The notes beneath the pieces were generated by a model that was not told where the DNA came from, searched no databases, and saw nothing but the letters and a program-made list of their open reading frames with translations. Below are positions 35,861 to 44,727 of a DNA stretch of 64,000 bases, piece after piece. The stretch is from NCBI RefSeq assembly GCF_014138625.1, contig NZ_JACJHY010000028.1, forward strand, positions 34,397 to 98,396, given 5' to 3'. The first letter of the stretch is position 1. Each line of letters opens with the position of its first letter. The translations under genes were made by a program, and so were the position numbers. The DNA comes from Aminobacter ciceronei (GTDB lineage: Bacteria; Pseudomonadota; Alphaproteobacteria; Rhizobiales; Rhizobiaceae).

Positions 35861-37543
35861 ATGAGCGATATCGAACGCGAGAGCATGGAATTCGACGTTG
35901 TCATCGTCGGTGCAGGTCCGGCGGGTCTGGCGGCGGCGATCCGGCTCAAGCAGGTCAATCCCGAACTGTCCGTCGTCGTGCTCGAAAAGGGCGGCGAGGT
36001 CGGCGCTCACATCCTGTCCGGTGCCGTCGTCGATCCGATCGGCATCGACCGGCTGCTGCCCGACTGGCGCGACGACAGCGACCACCCGTTCAAGACGCCC
36101 GTCACCGACGACCACTTCCTGGTCCTCGGGCCGGCAGGTTCGGTCAAGCTGCCGAACATGTTCATGCCGCCGCTGATGAGCAACCACGGCAACTACATCG
36201 TCTCGCTCGGCAATGTCTGCCGCTGGCTGGCAACGAAGGCCGAGGCGCTCGGCGTCGAGATCTATCCCGGCTTCGCCGCTGCCGGCCTCATCTACAACGA
36301 CCAAGGCGCCGTCACCGGCGTCTACACCGGCGACATGGGTGTCGAGCGCGACGGCTCGCATGGCCCGTCCTTCGCGCCCGGCATGGCGCTGATGGGCAAA
36401 TATGTCCTGATCGGCGAGGGCGCCCGCGGTTCGCTCGCCAAGCAGCTGATCGCCAGATACGATCTCGGCGCCGGCAAGGAGCCGCAAAAATTCGGCATCG
36501 GCCTCAAGGAACTGTGGCAGGTCGCGCCCGAGCATCACAAGCCGGGCCTCGTCCAGCACTCCTTCGGCTGGCCGCTCGATTTCAAGACCGGCGGCGGCTC
36601 GTTCCTCTATCACCTCGAGGACAACATGGTTGCGGTCGGCTTCGTCGTCCACCTCAACTACAAGAACCCCTATCTGTCGCCCTTCGAGGAGTTCCAGCGT
36701 TTCAAGACGCATCCGGCGATCCGCCACACCTTCGACGGCGCCAAGCGCCTGTCTTATGGCGCGCGCGCCATCACCGAGGGCGGCTACCAGTCGGTGCCGA
36801 AGCTTTCGTTCCCCGGCGGCGTGCTGATGGGCTGCTCGGCCGGTCTGGTCAACGTTCCGCGCATCAAGGGGTCGCACAACGCCGTGCTGTCGGGCATGCT
36901 CGCCGCCGAGCACGTGGCGGAGGCCATCGGCGCCGGCCGTGCCAATGATGAGCTCGCTTCTTATGAAGCCGCATGGCGCTCGACCGACATCGGCAAGGAT
37001 CTGAAGAAAGTCCGCAACGTCAAGCCGCTGTGGTCGCGCTTCGGCACCATCCTCGGCGTCAGCCTTGGCGGCCTCGACATGTGGCTCAACACGCTGTTCG
37101 GCGTCTCGCCCTTCGGCACGCTGAAGCATGGCAAGTCGGATGCCCAGTCGCTCGAGCCGGCGTCGAAGCACAAGAAGATCGACTACCCCAAGCCTGACGG
37201 CGTCCTGACCTTCGACCGCCTGTCGTCGGTGTTCCTGTCCAACACCAACCACGAGGAAGACCAGCCGGTCCACCTCCAGGTCAAGGACATGGAGCTGCAG
37301 AAGCGCTCGGAATATGGCGTCTTCGCCGGCCCGTCGAGCCGATACTGCCCGGCCGGCGTCTATGAGTGGGTCGACAAGGACGGCAATTCGATCGCCGGCG
37401 ATCCCGGCCACGCCGACGCCAAGTTTGTCATCAACGCGCAGAACTGCGTCCACTGCAAGACCTGCGACATCAAGGATCCCAACCAGAACATCAACTGGGT
37501 GCCGCCGCAGGGCGGCGAAGGGCCGGTCTATCCCAACATGTGA
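35861..37543 (+). CDS. etfD: Electron transfer flavoprotein-ubiquinone oxidoreductase
   Basis: This membrane-associated enzyme passes electrons from ETF, reduced by acyl-CoA dehydrogenases, to ubiquinone. The 560-residue protein opens with the FAD-binding motif VVIVGAGPAGLAAAIRL. The 4Fe-4S cluster ligands are near the C-terminus: the Cys of SSRYCPAGVYE and three in NCVHCKTCDIKDP, followed by the family ending NINWVPPQGGEGPVYPNM. ATG 35861 follows GGAGGG closely; a TTG immediately before it is possible. It serves the isovaleryl-CoA dehydrogenase encoded at 53198, among others, and may be regulated through the upstream palindrome. Confidence 0.95.
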   Translation: MSDIERESMEFDVVIVGAGPAGLAAAIRLKQVNPELSVVVLEKGGEVGAHILSGAVVDPIGIDRLLPDWRDDSDHPFKTPVTDDHFLVLGPAGSVKLPNMFMPPLMSNHGNYIVSLGNVCRWLATKAEALGVEIYPGFAAAGLIYNDQGAVTGVYTGDMGVERDGSHGPSFAPGMALMGKYVLIGEGARGSLAKQLIARYDLGAGKEPQKFGIGLKELWQVAPEHHKPGLVQHSFGWPLDFKTGGGSFLYHLEDNMVAVGFVVHLNYKNPYLSPFEEFQRFKTHPAIRHTFDGAKRLSYGARAITEGGYQSVPKLSFPGGVLMGCSAGLVNVPRIKGSHNAVLSGMLAAEHVAEAIGAGRANDELASYEAAWRSTDIGKDLKKVRNVKPLWSRFGTILGVSLGGLDMWLNTLFGVSPFGTLKHGKSDAQSLEPASKHKKIDYPKPDGVLTFDRLSSVFLSNTNHEEDQPVHLQVKDMELQKRSEYGVFAGPSSRYCPAGVYEWVDKDGNSIAGDPGHADAKFVINAQNCVHCKTCDIKDPNQNINWVPPQGGEGPVYPNM

Positions 37544-37572
37544 GCTGGCAAGCAGCACATGACGATTTCAGC

Positions 37573-37603
37573 GGCCCGGGGTCATCGACTTCCGGGCCGT
37601 TTC
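37573..37603 (+). terminator. Intrinsic terminator after etfD
   Basis: An 8-bp GC stem, CGGCCCGG (37573-37580) with CCGGGCCG (37593-37600), is followed by TTT. It lies between the convergent etfD and phosphodiesterase-family genes and could act on both. Confidence 0.8.
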
Positions 37604-37619
37604 CGTCTGCGGGGCGATC

Positions 37620-38654
37620 TCAGCTGTGCGGCGGCTCGCCGGTCTCGATCCTGACCGTCTGCGTCTCGCTGTCTTCCGGATGGGTGGCGCTGTCGCGGAA
37701 CGAGAACTCGATCAGCAGCGGACGGTGGTCCGAGCCGGCATCCTCGCCCATCGTCACCGCGTGGACCAGCACGTCGCCCTTGGCCATGACATGATCGATG
37801 GTCAGCCCGGCGAAGCGCATGAAGTCGGGCAGCATGAAGGTCAGCCAGGTGCGGCCGGCAGCCGGCATCAGCGTCAGTCCGCCGAGCCTGGCGACGCGGG
37901 CGACCGCGGCACTCCACGGCGTGGCGTTGAAATCACCGCCGAGAATGGCGCTCTCGCCAAGCGCTGCGAGATTGCCGCTCAACTCGCCAATCTGCTGCGA
38001 TTGCTCGAACGGCCAGGGCCAGCCGAGATGGATCGACACCACGTCGCTTGCCCGGCCGCCGAAATCGACCTTGGCCGTTGCCAGCGCGCCGCCGCCGAAG
38101 CACTGCGGCTGACTGCCTTCAACAAATGGCCGCCGCGACAGGATCGCCGAGCCGAAGATGCCGTTCGGATAGGGGCACATCATGCGGTAGGGGTAGCGCG
38201 CAAACAGCGGCTGCAGCTTGCCTTCCCACATCGCCGACACCTCCTGGAAGGTGATGACGTCGGGCTGCCAGCGACCGACAAGCGACAGCACCTTCTCAGG
38301 CTGGGTGTTCTTGAAGCGCAGGTTCATCTGCAGCATCTTGTAGACCGGCCGGCCATCGGCGCGCGGCTGGAACGCCGCATGCACAGGCCCGAGCCCGGGC
38401 AAAGGCAGCGAACTCGAGGTGGTGGACAGGGCTGCGGCACCGAATGCCAGCGCAGCAACGGCCTGCCAGCGCAGCGAGGTCAACAGCAGCGGCAATGCCG
38501 CCAGCATCATCGCCACCGCCAGGTGCACCCTGAAATGCGCAAAGGAGTCGAGCGCCGGATGCCAGGCGCCGAAGAAGCCGGCGACCAGCGGCACCGACAA
38601 GATCATCATCGCCAGGAAGCAGGCGATCCTGCCCAGTCTGTAGAACGTCGTCAT
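37620..38654 (-). CDS. Endonuclease/exonuclease/phosphatase-family membrane protein
   Basis: The product is 344 residues. Three N-terminal membrane helices (about 10-28, 42-60 and 63-85) anchor a DNase I-fold domain. Its catalytic words are QMNLRF, FQEVS (metal-binding Glu), SIHLGWP, GGDFNATPW and GSDHRPL. This domain set occurs in bacterial proteins of unknown substrate; phosphodiester or phosphomonoester hydrolysis outside the membrane is likely. ATG 38654 was chosen because it puts the first span at the N-terminus. Gene order gives no further hint. Confidence 0.85.
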   Translation of the reverse strand: MTTFYRLGRIACFLAMMILSVPLVAGFFGAWHPALDSFAHFRVHLAVAMMLAALPLLLTSLRWQAVAALAFGAAALSTTSSSLPLPGLGPVHAAFQPRADGRPVYKMLQMNLRFKNTQPEKVLSLVGRWQPDVITFQEVSAMWEGKLQPLFARYPYRMMCPYPNGIFGSAILSRRPFVEGSQPQCFGGGALATAKVDFGGRASDVVSIHLGWPWPFEQSQQIGELSGNLAALGESAILGGDFNATPWSAAVARVARLGGLTLMPAAGRTWLTFMLPDFMRFAGLTIDHVMAKGDVLVHAVTMGEDAGSDHRPLLIEFSFRDSATHPEDSETQTVRIETGEPPHS

Positions 38655-38863
38655 TCCAGTTTCATGTAGCAACAAATGCGGCCCATTGATGATCGATTAT
38701 GGGCCGCTTGCGCTTTGCTGGAAAGCTCCGTCGGCGAGGACGGGCAAGGTGGCAGCGCTGGCGACCGGCGGTTGAAATGCCGGGCGACTTGTGAGACCGA
38801 TGGCCGGGAAATCGGCATCGATGCGCTCGTGATGCGCAACTGATCGGCCTTGTGGAGACTGGA

Positions 38864-39466
38864 ATGAATTCGACCGCCCATCGCTGGCTGCGCGCATGTG
38901 CGGCGCTGTTCGTCATGGCTCCCTTTGCCGCGCATGCCGAGGGGCAGGTGGTCGAGCAGGTCAAGACCTACGCAATCTCGGGAAGCACGGCCCCCGAGCT
39001 CTACGCCTCGATCGGCGAGCGCGGCCCGAAGGCCGGCATCGGCCGCGCCATCGCCCACACCAATTTCAAGCTTACATGGCAGCGCAACTACGTGCCGCAA
39101 GGCGACGGCTGCACCTTGGTTTCGGCAAAGCCCAAGCTGATCATCACCTACACCTTGCCCAAACCGTCCGGACGCCTGCCGGACGGGCTGAAGCAGCGCT
39201 GGGACGTCTTTTACGAAGGCGTCCGCCGCCACGAGCTGGTGCACGGCCAGATGATCAAGGACATGGTGGCGACGATCGAGCGGACCACCATCGGCCTCTC
39301 TGTGCCGGGCGATCCCGGCTGCAAAAAGATCAGGCAGGAGATCATCAAGCCGCTGTCGGAGGCGTCGCTGGCGCAACGCCAGCAGAGCAGCGACTTCGAC
39401 CGCGTCGAGCTCAACGATGGCGGCAACGTCCATCGCCTGATCCTGTCCTTCGTCAACGGGCAGTGA
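38864..39466 (+). CDS. DUF922 family periplasmic zinc protease
   Basis: A 200-residue exported protein with a signal peptide (MNSTAHRWLRACAALFVMAP). The zinc motif is RRHELVHG, with His123, Glu124 and His127, and TNFKLTWQRN is typical of DUF922. Members are predicted metallopeptidases, and substrates are unknown. ATG 38864 follows TGTGGAGACTGG, whose GGAG is a suitable ribosome binding site; the GTG at 38852 is less likely. The gene stands alone between divergent and unrelated neighbours. Confidence 0.82.
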   Translation: MNSTAHRWLRACAALFVMAPFAAHAEGQVVEQVKTYAISGSTAPELYASIGERGPKAGIGRAIAHTNFKLTWQRNYVPQGDGCTLVSAKPKLIITYTLPKPSGRLPDGLKQRWDVFYEGVRRHELVHGQMIKDMVATIERTTIGLSVPGDPGCKKIRQEIIKPLSEASLAQRQQSSDFDRVELNDGGNVHRLILSFVNGQ

Positions 39467-39593
39467 TCTTGCCCGCCTCGGGCGCAAAGCTCTATGACGC
39501 AAGGGGATTCTTAACCACAGCTTGTGGTTGCGCTGGAAGTTAACCTTGCTTTTGCGGCCAAATGGCACCGTTGCGGTGAGGCGAGGTGCAACC

Positions 39594-40754
39594 ATGACCG
39601 GCAGGTACACCAACAACATCCAGGCAGCGATCCTCTATGAGGGCGGCGACGAGATCTATCCGTCGCCGCATCTCAACGCCTTCCGCAAGGCGATGCTCGA
39701 GAGGCAATTGCCGCTCAACGTCGTCCAGGAGGACCGCCATTTCGTCCTGATGAGGGGCCCCGGCGAATTCCAGATCCTCGTCACCTATTTTCCCCGGCCC
39801 GCCGATGCGGCGGTTTTCGCCCCGACCCTCGGCTCCGCGGCAACCACGCTGCTGATGCCGGATGCCCGGGAGCGCGTGCGCCGGCACACCGCGCATGTCC
39901 TTGTCGAGGTCCACCATGGCGTGATGGGCGGCGTCACCGACAATCCTGACATTGCGGGCTTCTTCAGCCAGATCGGCATGCAGCGCCCGGGGGCGACGCT
40001 GCGCGAATTCAACATGCGCGTCGAGATCCTCGGCGAGGTCTGCCGCCACCTTCTCAAGGTCCAGCCCGCCAGCGCCATTCACTGGACCCAGAGCAACATG
40101 CTGATCGCCGGCGAGCAGTTCACGGCGTTTCTGGACCAGCCGCAGCCCAGCATGCTGACCGTCCATCCCAAGCTTTTCGCCGGCGAGCCGGCGCCCGGTT
40201 TCAACGAACAACCGGCTGGCCTGCTGACCCTGGGCGGCGCCGACTATATCGGCCGCGAAGTCTATGTCGCACCGGCGCCCATTCCGTGGATCGATCTTTA
40301 CGACGCAGCGCTTGCCTTCATCCGCGTCGCCATTCAGCCCAATGGCTATGTCGTCCCCGACGACGAGACCTTCGGTCCCGAAAACGGCGACTATTCCTAT
40401 CGTGTCCGGCATGTTGCTGCCGAGCAGCACCCGATCGGCATGCGCGAGCCGTGCTACGCGCTGACCCTGCGCTTCTCCCGGCAGCACAGCTACACCACGA
40501 TGGAACATGAGAGCCGCACGCTGGTCCCAGGCGGCATGCGCTCGGTCGCCGCCTCGGTCGAGCCTGACCGGGACAAGCGGCGCGAATTGATCGCCGATTG
40601 GGAGCAGAAGGAGCGCACGGCAAAGGCCGTGGGCAACAGCCTGCAGCTCTACCGCAAGGGCGAGGGCGGCTCGGACGAGCCGCCTGCAGGATCGCCGCCG
40701 CGTTTCGGCGGCGGCTTTGTCAGACGCACCGCCGTCTTCGGCCGCAAGCACTAG
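39594..40754 (+). CDS. Unrecognised 386-residue protein
   Basis: I do not recognise this protein. It is soluble, with no signal peptide, and its words include TAHVLVEVHHGVMGG, SAIHWTQSNML and GADYIGREVYVAP; the middle part faintly resembles DUF4261. The last 50 residues are low complexity (Gly/Pro/Arg-rich). ATG 39594 follows GAGGTG at a good distance. A 7-bp inverted repeat, AACCACA and TGTGGTT at 39513-39529, is upstream and may be regulatory. Codon use looks like the neighbouring genes. It converges on the AMP nucleosidase gene. Confidence 0.7.
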   Translation: MTGRYTNNIQAAILYEGGDEIYPSPHLNAFRKAMLERQLPLNVVQEDRHFVLMRGPGEFQILVTYFPRPADAAVFAPTLGSAATTLLMPDARERVRRHTAHVLVEVHHGVMGGVTDNPDIAGFFSQIGMQRPGATLREFNMRVEILGEVCRHLLKVQPASAIHWTQSNMLIAGEQFTAFLDQPQPSMLTVHPKLFAGEPAPGFNEQPAGLLTLGGADYIGREVYVAPAPIPWIDLYDAALAFIRVAIQPNGYVVPDDETFGPENGDYSYRVRHVAAEQHPIGMREPCYALTLRFSRQHSYTTMEHESRTLVPGGMRSVAASVEPDRDKRRELIADWEQKERTAKAVGNSLQLYRKGEGGSDEPPAGSPPRFGGGFVRRTAVFGRKH

Positions 40755-40781
40755 GCTGCGGCCGAGCTCTCGGTCGGCAGC

Positions 40782-42284
40782 TTACTGGAACGCCGTCTCG
40801 GCGAAGCTGCGCAGCTTGCGCGAATGCAGCCGCTCATTCGGCATTTCGGCCAGCTTTTCCATGGCGCGGATGCCGATGGTCAGATGCTGCGCCACCTGCC
40901 GCTTGTAGAACTCGGTCGCCATTCCCGGCAGCTTGAGCTCGCCATGCAGCGGCTTGTCGGACACGCACAGCAGCGTGCCGTAGGGCACGCGGAAGCGGAA
41001 GCCGTTGGCGGCGATCGTCGCCGACTCCATATCGAGCGCGATGGCGCGCGACTGCGACAGCCGCTGCACCGGCCCGCGCTGGTCGCGCAGTTCCCAGTTG
41101 CGGTTGTCGATGGTGGCGACGGTTCCCGTCCGCATGATGCGCTTGAGGTCGTAGCCGGACAGGCCGGTTACTTCTGCCACGGCCTCCTGCAGCGCCACCT
41201 GCACCTCGGCCAGCGGCGGGATCGGGATCCACACCGGCAGGTCGTCGTCGAGCACGTGGTCTTCGCGGACATAGGCATGCGCCAGCACATAGTCGCCCAG
41301 CGCCTGGGTGTTGCGCAGGCCGGCGCAGTGGCCGAGCATCAGCCAGGCATGCGGCCTGAGCACGGCGATGTGGTCGGTAATGGTCTTGGCGTTGGAAGGA
41401 CCGACGCCGATATTGACCATGGTGATGCCGGCATGGCCCGGCTTCTTCAGGTGATAGGCCGGCATCTGCGGCAGCCTTGCCGCCGGCGTGCCTTCCGATG
41501 GCGCCGATTGGCCCGCCTTGGTCACCACGCCGCCCGGCTCGACGAATTCCGTATAGCCGCCGACGCCCTTGGCCATCAGGTCACGGGCCAAAACGACGAA
41601 CTCGTCGATATAGAACTGGTAGTTGGTGAACAGCACGAAGTTCTGGAAGTGATGCGGCGTCGTGGCCGTGTAATGCGCCAGCCGGTGCAGCGAATAGTCG
41701 ATGCGCTGGGCGGTGAACACGGCCAGCGGGCGGGATTCGCCCGGCATGATCTCGAAGGTGCCGTTGGCGATGTGGTCGTCGGTGCCGTCGAGATCCGGCA
41801 CGTCGAACAGGTCGCGGATCGGCCGCTGGATGCGGTCAGCGGCGGCACCGTCGACATGGGTGCCCTCGAGGAAGGCGAAATGCAGCGGGATCGGCGTCGT
41901 CGATTCCGAAACCGTCACCGGGCCGCCATGGTTGCGCATGATCAGCTTGAGCTGCTCGGTGAGGTAGCTCTGGAACAGGTCCGGCCGGGTGATCGTGGTC
42001 GAGAAATGCCCCGGGGTCGGCATGTGGCCATAGGCCTGGCGCGAGTCGACCTGGGAGTAGGATGTCGTGGTGACGCCGACTTCGGGATAGCAGGCGCGGA
42101 ACCTGACATTGGTGTCGGCGCCGGCTGCCAGCGAGGCGAAGGCGTCGCGCAGGAAGGCGGTGTTGCGCTCGTAAAGCGCCTGCAAGGCAGCAACCGCCTT
42201 GTCGGCATCAGTAAAGCTCTGCCGAGGAAACGGCAGCGGCGAAGAGATCGATTCGATAGGTTGAGGATAGATTCGCTTTTCCAT
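40782..42284 (-). CDS. amn: AMP nucleosidase
   Basis: The enzyme hydrolyses AMP to adenine and ribose 5-phosphate, lowering the AMP pool. The 500-residue product has the N-terminal AMP-nucleosidase domain (about 25-180, with HFAFLEGTHVDG) and the C-terminal phosphorylase-like domain. MLGHCAGLRNTQALGDYVLA, ALDMESATIAANG and LLCVSDKPLHGE are characteristic of Amn. Length equals other full-size proteins. ATG 42284 is preceded by a weak ATAGGT. It forms a single-gene unit; the 27 bases between it and the convergent gene hold an imperfect hairpin that may end transcription. Confidence 0.95.
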   Translation of the reverse strand: MEKRIYPQPIESISSPLPFPRQSFTDADKAVAALQALYERNTAFLRDAFASLAAGADTNVRFRACYPEVGVTTTSYSQVDSRQAYGHMPTPGHFSTTITRPDLFQSYLTEQLKLIMRNHGGPVTVSESTTPIPLHFAFLEGTHVDGAAADRIQRPIRDLFDVPDLDGTDDHIANGTFEIMPGESRPLAVFTAQRIDYSLHRLAHYTATTPHHFQNFVLFTNYQFYIDEFVVLARDLMAKGVGGYTEFVEPGGVVTKAGQSAPSEGTPAARLPQMPAYHLKKPGHAGITMVNIGVGPSNAKTITDHIAVLRPHAWLMLGHCAGLRNTQALGDYVLAHAYVREDHVLDDDLPVWIPIPPLAEVQVALQEAVAEVTGLSGYDLKRIMRTGTVATIDNRNWELRDQRGPVQRLSQSRAIALDMESATIAANGFRFRVPYGTLLCVSDKPLHGELKLPGMATEFYKRQVAQHLTIGIRAMEKLAEMPNERLHSRKLRSFAETAFQ

Positions 42285-42348
42285 GACCTATTATAGAGAT
42301 CAATTATGACGGCTGCGAGAGGTCTCGCGGCGCGTCCTTTCAAATCTC

Positions 42349-42543
42349 TCAGGTGCGCTGCAGGCTGACCAGGAGCACGAAGCCGACGCCGCTCTTGCGG
42401 GCGGCAGGTGCCTCGATGGTCGAGCCGTAATCGGCGCGAAGCTGCGGAACGGCCAGCACCGGAGCGGCAAGGACCATCAGGATCATGGCGGCGCGCGGCA
42501 GCAGCCGGAGCGTCTTCTTGATCTGGGTTGCGGTGCGGGTCAT
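42349..42543 (-). CDS. Small membrane or exported protein, 64 residues
   Basis: The product opens with a basic head (MTRTATQIKKTLRLLPRAA) and a hydrophobic segment MILMVLAAPVLAV, either a signal peptide or a membrane anchor. A short tail, ending GVGFVLLVSLQRT, follows. No family is recognised. It lies 34 bases downstream of another tiny membrane protein on the same strand, and the two probably form an operon. The ribosome binding site (AAAGAAG) is weak. Confidence 0.5.
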   Translation of the reverse strand: MTRTATQIKKTLRLLPRAAMILMVLAAPVLAVPQLRADYGSTIEAPAARKSGVGFVLLVSLQRT

Positions 42544-42577
42544 TGGCGTTGCTTCTTTTCGATCTTGTGTTGCGTCG

Positions 42578-42697
42578 TTACTTCTTCACGATTTCCCAGG
42601 AGCGGGCAGGGCGGCTGGTCTCTGCCACCAGCGTTGCGAACATGATCCCGAACAGGGCGCTGAGCAGGCAGACGATGGTGAACCGGCGGGCGAGCAT
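42578..42697 (-). CDS. Tiny membrane protein, 39 residues
   Basis: This frame is below usual length cut-offs. It reads MLARRFTIVCLLSALFGIMF and then ATLVAETSRPARSWEIVKK, giving one hydrophobic helix flanked by positive residues and a charged tail. The ATG at 42697 is preceded by AAGGAGAA at ideal spacing, which supports translation. It is the first of two small genes and is divergent from the glutathione transferase gene. Function is unknown; single-span micro-proteins of this type often bind larger membrane complexes. Confidence 0.6.
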   Translation of the reverse strand: MLARRFTIVCLLSALFGIMFATLVAETSRPARSWEIVKK

Positions 42698-42870
42698 TGG
42701 TGTCTTCTCCTTCGATGGATCGGACTATGCCAAGCTGCGACTGAACGGGTTCTGAGACCTCCGTTCATCTTCGGTTCAAATTTATTGACGAGCCTTGATG
42801 GGTCCGCAGGGTTGTGTTTCGCCCCGCTGCGCATATCTCCTGAGCAACGCTCACCAACGGAGACTGCGGA

Positions 42871-43593
42871 ATGACCAGCCAGACATTGCCGATCGAACTC
42901 TATTACTGGCCGACGCCCAATGGCTGGAAGATTTCGATCATGCTGGAGGAACTGGGCGTTCCTTACACCGTCAAATACATCAACATCGGCAAGGGTGAGC
43001 AGTTCGAGCCGTCATTCCTCAAGATCGCGCCCAACAACCGCATGCCGGCGATCATCGACCCGGAAGGGCCGACCGCTGACGGCAAATGGGGCGGCGCGCC
43101 GATCTCGATCTTCGAATCCGGGGCGATCCTGCAATATCTCGGCCGCAAGTTCGGCAAGCTCTATCCCTCGGACGAGCGCGGCCGCGCCGAGGTCGATCAG
43201 TGGCTGTTCTGGCAGGTTGGCGGCCTCGGCCCGATGGCCGGCCAGGCCCATCACTTCCGGCAATATGCGCCGGAGAAGATCGCCTATGGCATCGATCGCT
43301 ACACCAATGAGGTCAACCGGCTCTATGGCGTGATGAACAAGCGCCTCGCCGATAGCGAATTCCTTGCCGGCGACTATTCGATCGCCGACATCGCCTCGCT
43401 CGGCTGGGTCAAGCCTTACAAGAACCAGGGCCAGGAGCTCGAGGACTTCCCGCATCTCAAGCGCTGGTTCGACACGTTGCTGGCTCGTCCGGCAGTGAGC
43501 CGTGGCCTCGCCGTCGGTGAGGACCACCGCCGCAACCTCGCCGACGACAAGGAAGCCCAGAAGGTGTTGTTCGGCCAGCGCGCCAGGGCCTGA
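42871..43593 (+). CDS. Glutathione S-transferase, YfcG/Nu-class-like
   Basis: A 240-residue protein with the thioredoxin-fold N-terminal domain (YYWPTPNGWKISIMLEEL, and the SNAIL-like ESGAILQYL) and an all-helical C-terminal domain. The TPNGWK word and the GGLGPMAGQAHHF segment are typical of YfcG-type transferases, which have disulfide-bond reductase and peroxidase activity with glutathione. An ATG with CGGAGACTGCGGA upstream gives a plausible start. It is transcribed alone, with a hairpin after it. Confidence 0.9.
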   Translation: MTSQTLPIELYYWPTPNGWKISIMLEELGVPYTVKYINIGKGEQFEPSFLKIAPNNRMPAIIDPEGPTADGKWGGAPISIFESGAILQYLGRKFGKLYPSDERGRAEVDQWLFWQVGGLGPMAGQAHHFRQYAPEKIAYGIDRYTNEVNRLYGVMNKRLADSEFLAGDYSIADIASLGWVKPYKNQGQELEDFPHLKRWFDTLLARPAVSRGLAVGEDHRRNLADDKEAQKVLFGQRARA

Positions 43594-43618
43594 ACGCGCA
43601 GACAGCGCAAAAACGAAT

Positions 43619-43652
43619 GGGGGAGGCAGCGCCCGCCGGCACTGCCTCCCCC
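43619..43652. terminator. Strong hairpin between convergent genes
   Basis: A perfect 11-bp stem, GGGGGAGGCAG (43619-43629) with CTGCCTCCCCC (43642-43652), lies between the convergent glutathione transferase and DUF2147 genes. On the minus strand a T-run (GTTTTTG) follows a few bases after the stem, so it should terminate the DUF2147 transcript and may also stop the opposite one. Confidence 0.75.
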
Positions 43653-43680
43653 TGATACTGACGACTGTTTCCTGGTCGCC

Positions 43681-44022
43681 TTACAGCTTCTTCCAGTTCT
43701 GCGTCTTGCAGATCAGGCCGCCGAGCACACAGCCGCTCATCTTGAGCGTCGAGCCGGCGACCGAGGCCTTGCCGGTATAGGTCTTGTCATTGGCCGGGTC
43801 GGTGATCTTGCCGGCATAGGTGCCGCCATTGGCATTGAAGGTGCCGATCTTCTTGCCGGCGTGCTTGCCGTCCTTCAGCGTGATGCAGAAGCCGCCGCCG
43901 CAGGGCGTGATCGCGGCAGTCGATCCGGCTTCCGTCTTCCAGTTGCCTTCGATCGGATCGGCATAGGCCGCACCCGCCATCATCAGGGTGGCCGCGATGG
44001 CCAGGCTCATCTTGCGAAGCAT
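43681..44022 (-). CDS. DUF2147 family exported protein
   Basis: This 113-residue protein has a signal peptide (KMSLAIAATLMMAGAAYA) and a small beta-barrel DUF2147 domain with IEGNWKTE near the N-terminus and TYTGKASVAGSTLKMSGC near the end. Cysteines pair up in CGGGFC and CVLGGLIC, which suggests disulfides in the periplasm. Function of the family is not known. A LiuR-like box sits about 52 bases upstream of the start. The ribosome binding site is GGGAGGA. Confidence 0.85.
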   Translation of the reverse strand: MLRKMSLAIAATLMMAGAAYADPIEGNWKTEAGSTAAITPCGGGFCITLKDGKHAGKKIGTFNANGGTYAGKITDPANDKTYTGKASVAGSTLKMSGCVLGGLICKTQNWKKL

Positions 44023-44460
44023 TGAAGTCCTCCCGGTTGAATTGTCGCCCACAGGCACTCTCCCTGCCTGACATTTACGCAAACGTAAGCGTAATGCAGC
44101 CGTCGGCAAAACGAAAGTGGTGCCGCTGGGTTAGTTTTGAGCCTTTTTGAGACCGCCGAAAAGCGCCATCCGGGTGCCGAAGTTCATCCCTGGCTATCGA
44201 TCAATGTGCCGCGTGGTTATCAAAGACTTATCCGGCGACTGGAGAATTTTCATCGCATTTTCTGCAAATTCCAGCTGCCGCAAGGACTCCTATCCTTAAT
44301 GAATTCCGAGCTTTACCCTTTGTTTTCAGTTTGTTTTCTTCGAGTTAAGCAAGCCATTTAACGGCGGATTCAAGGCTCCCCGGCATTCTCGGAAGCATCG
44401 AAAGGGCAGCTCCGGAACACCACCGGGCCGGCTCTCAGGAGACAGGCAGGGGATAAGAAA
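44023..44460. other. Intergenic region between divergent genes
   Basis: About 440 bases are without a supported gene. The LiuR-like box at 44074-44089 is the main feature. The stretch 44240-44365 is AT-richer than the surroundings and contains only a weak open frame without family features. The promoters of the two flanking genes must lie here. Confidence 0.45.
44074..44089. promoter_or_regulatory. Second LiuR/MerR-type operator candidate
   Basis: TTTACGCAAACGTAAG agrees with TTTACGTTAACGTAAG at 35702-35717 in 14 of 16 positions, keeping both half-sites (TTTACG and CGTAAG). It lies 52 bases upstream of the DUF2147 start. A further GTAA nearby (GCGTAATG) may extend it. Confidence 0.5.
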
Positions 44461-44727
44461 ATGGCACGTTTCGAAATCTTTGACGCTGGCTTCGGCGCGA
44501 TGGGAACCACCGCTCAGGCCGACATTCTTCTCGAACTCGGCATGATGTATGCGACCGGCCGCGACTGCGAGGTCGACGTGGTTGCCGCCCACAAATGGTT
44601 CAACATCGCCGCGATCAAGGGTTCGGCCCGGGCGGCCGCCCTGCGCTCGGAGCTCTCCGGCACGATGTCCAAGCTCGACATCGTCAAGGCGCTGCGCGAA
44701 GCGCGCGAATGGATGACGATGCACTGA
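44461..44727 (+). CDS. Small Sel1-repeat-like protein
   Basis: An 88-residue cytoplasmic protein. Its central part, ILLELGMMYATGRDCEVDVVAAHKWFNIAA, shortened to the key words LGMMYATGRD and AAHKWFNIAA, fits one Sel1-like alpha-alpha repeat plus half of another. The remainder is helical and ends MTMH. Proteins of this size and form are common in rhizobia but uncharacterised; they likely mediate protein contacts. It seems to be monocistronic, with a terminator about 190 bases after the stop. Confidence 0.75.
   Translation: MARFEIFDAGFGAMGTTAQADILLELGMMYATGRDCEVDVVAAHKWFNIAAIKGSARAAALRSELSGTMSKLDIVKALREAREWMTMH

Noticed and set aside
40755..40781. Terminator between the unknown gene and amn
   Set aside because: The inverted repeat has several mismatches and no T-run; it may help termination but is too weak to list as a feature.
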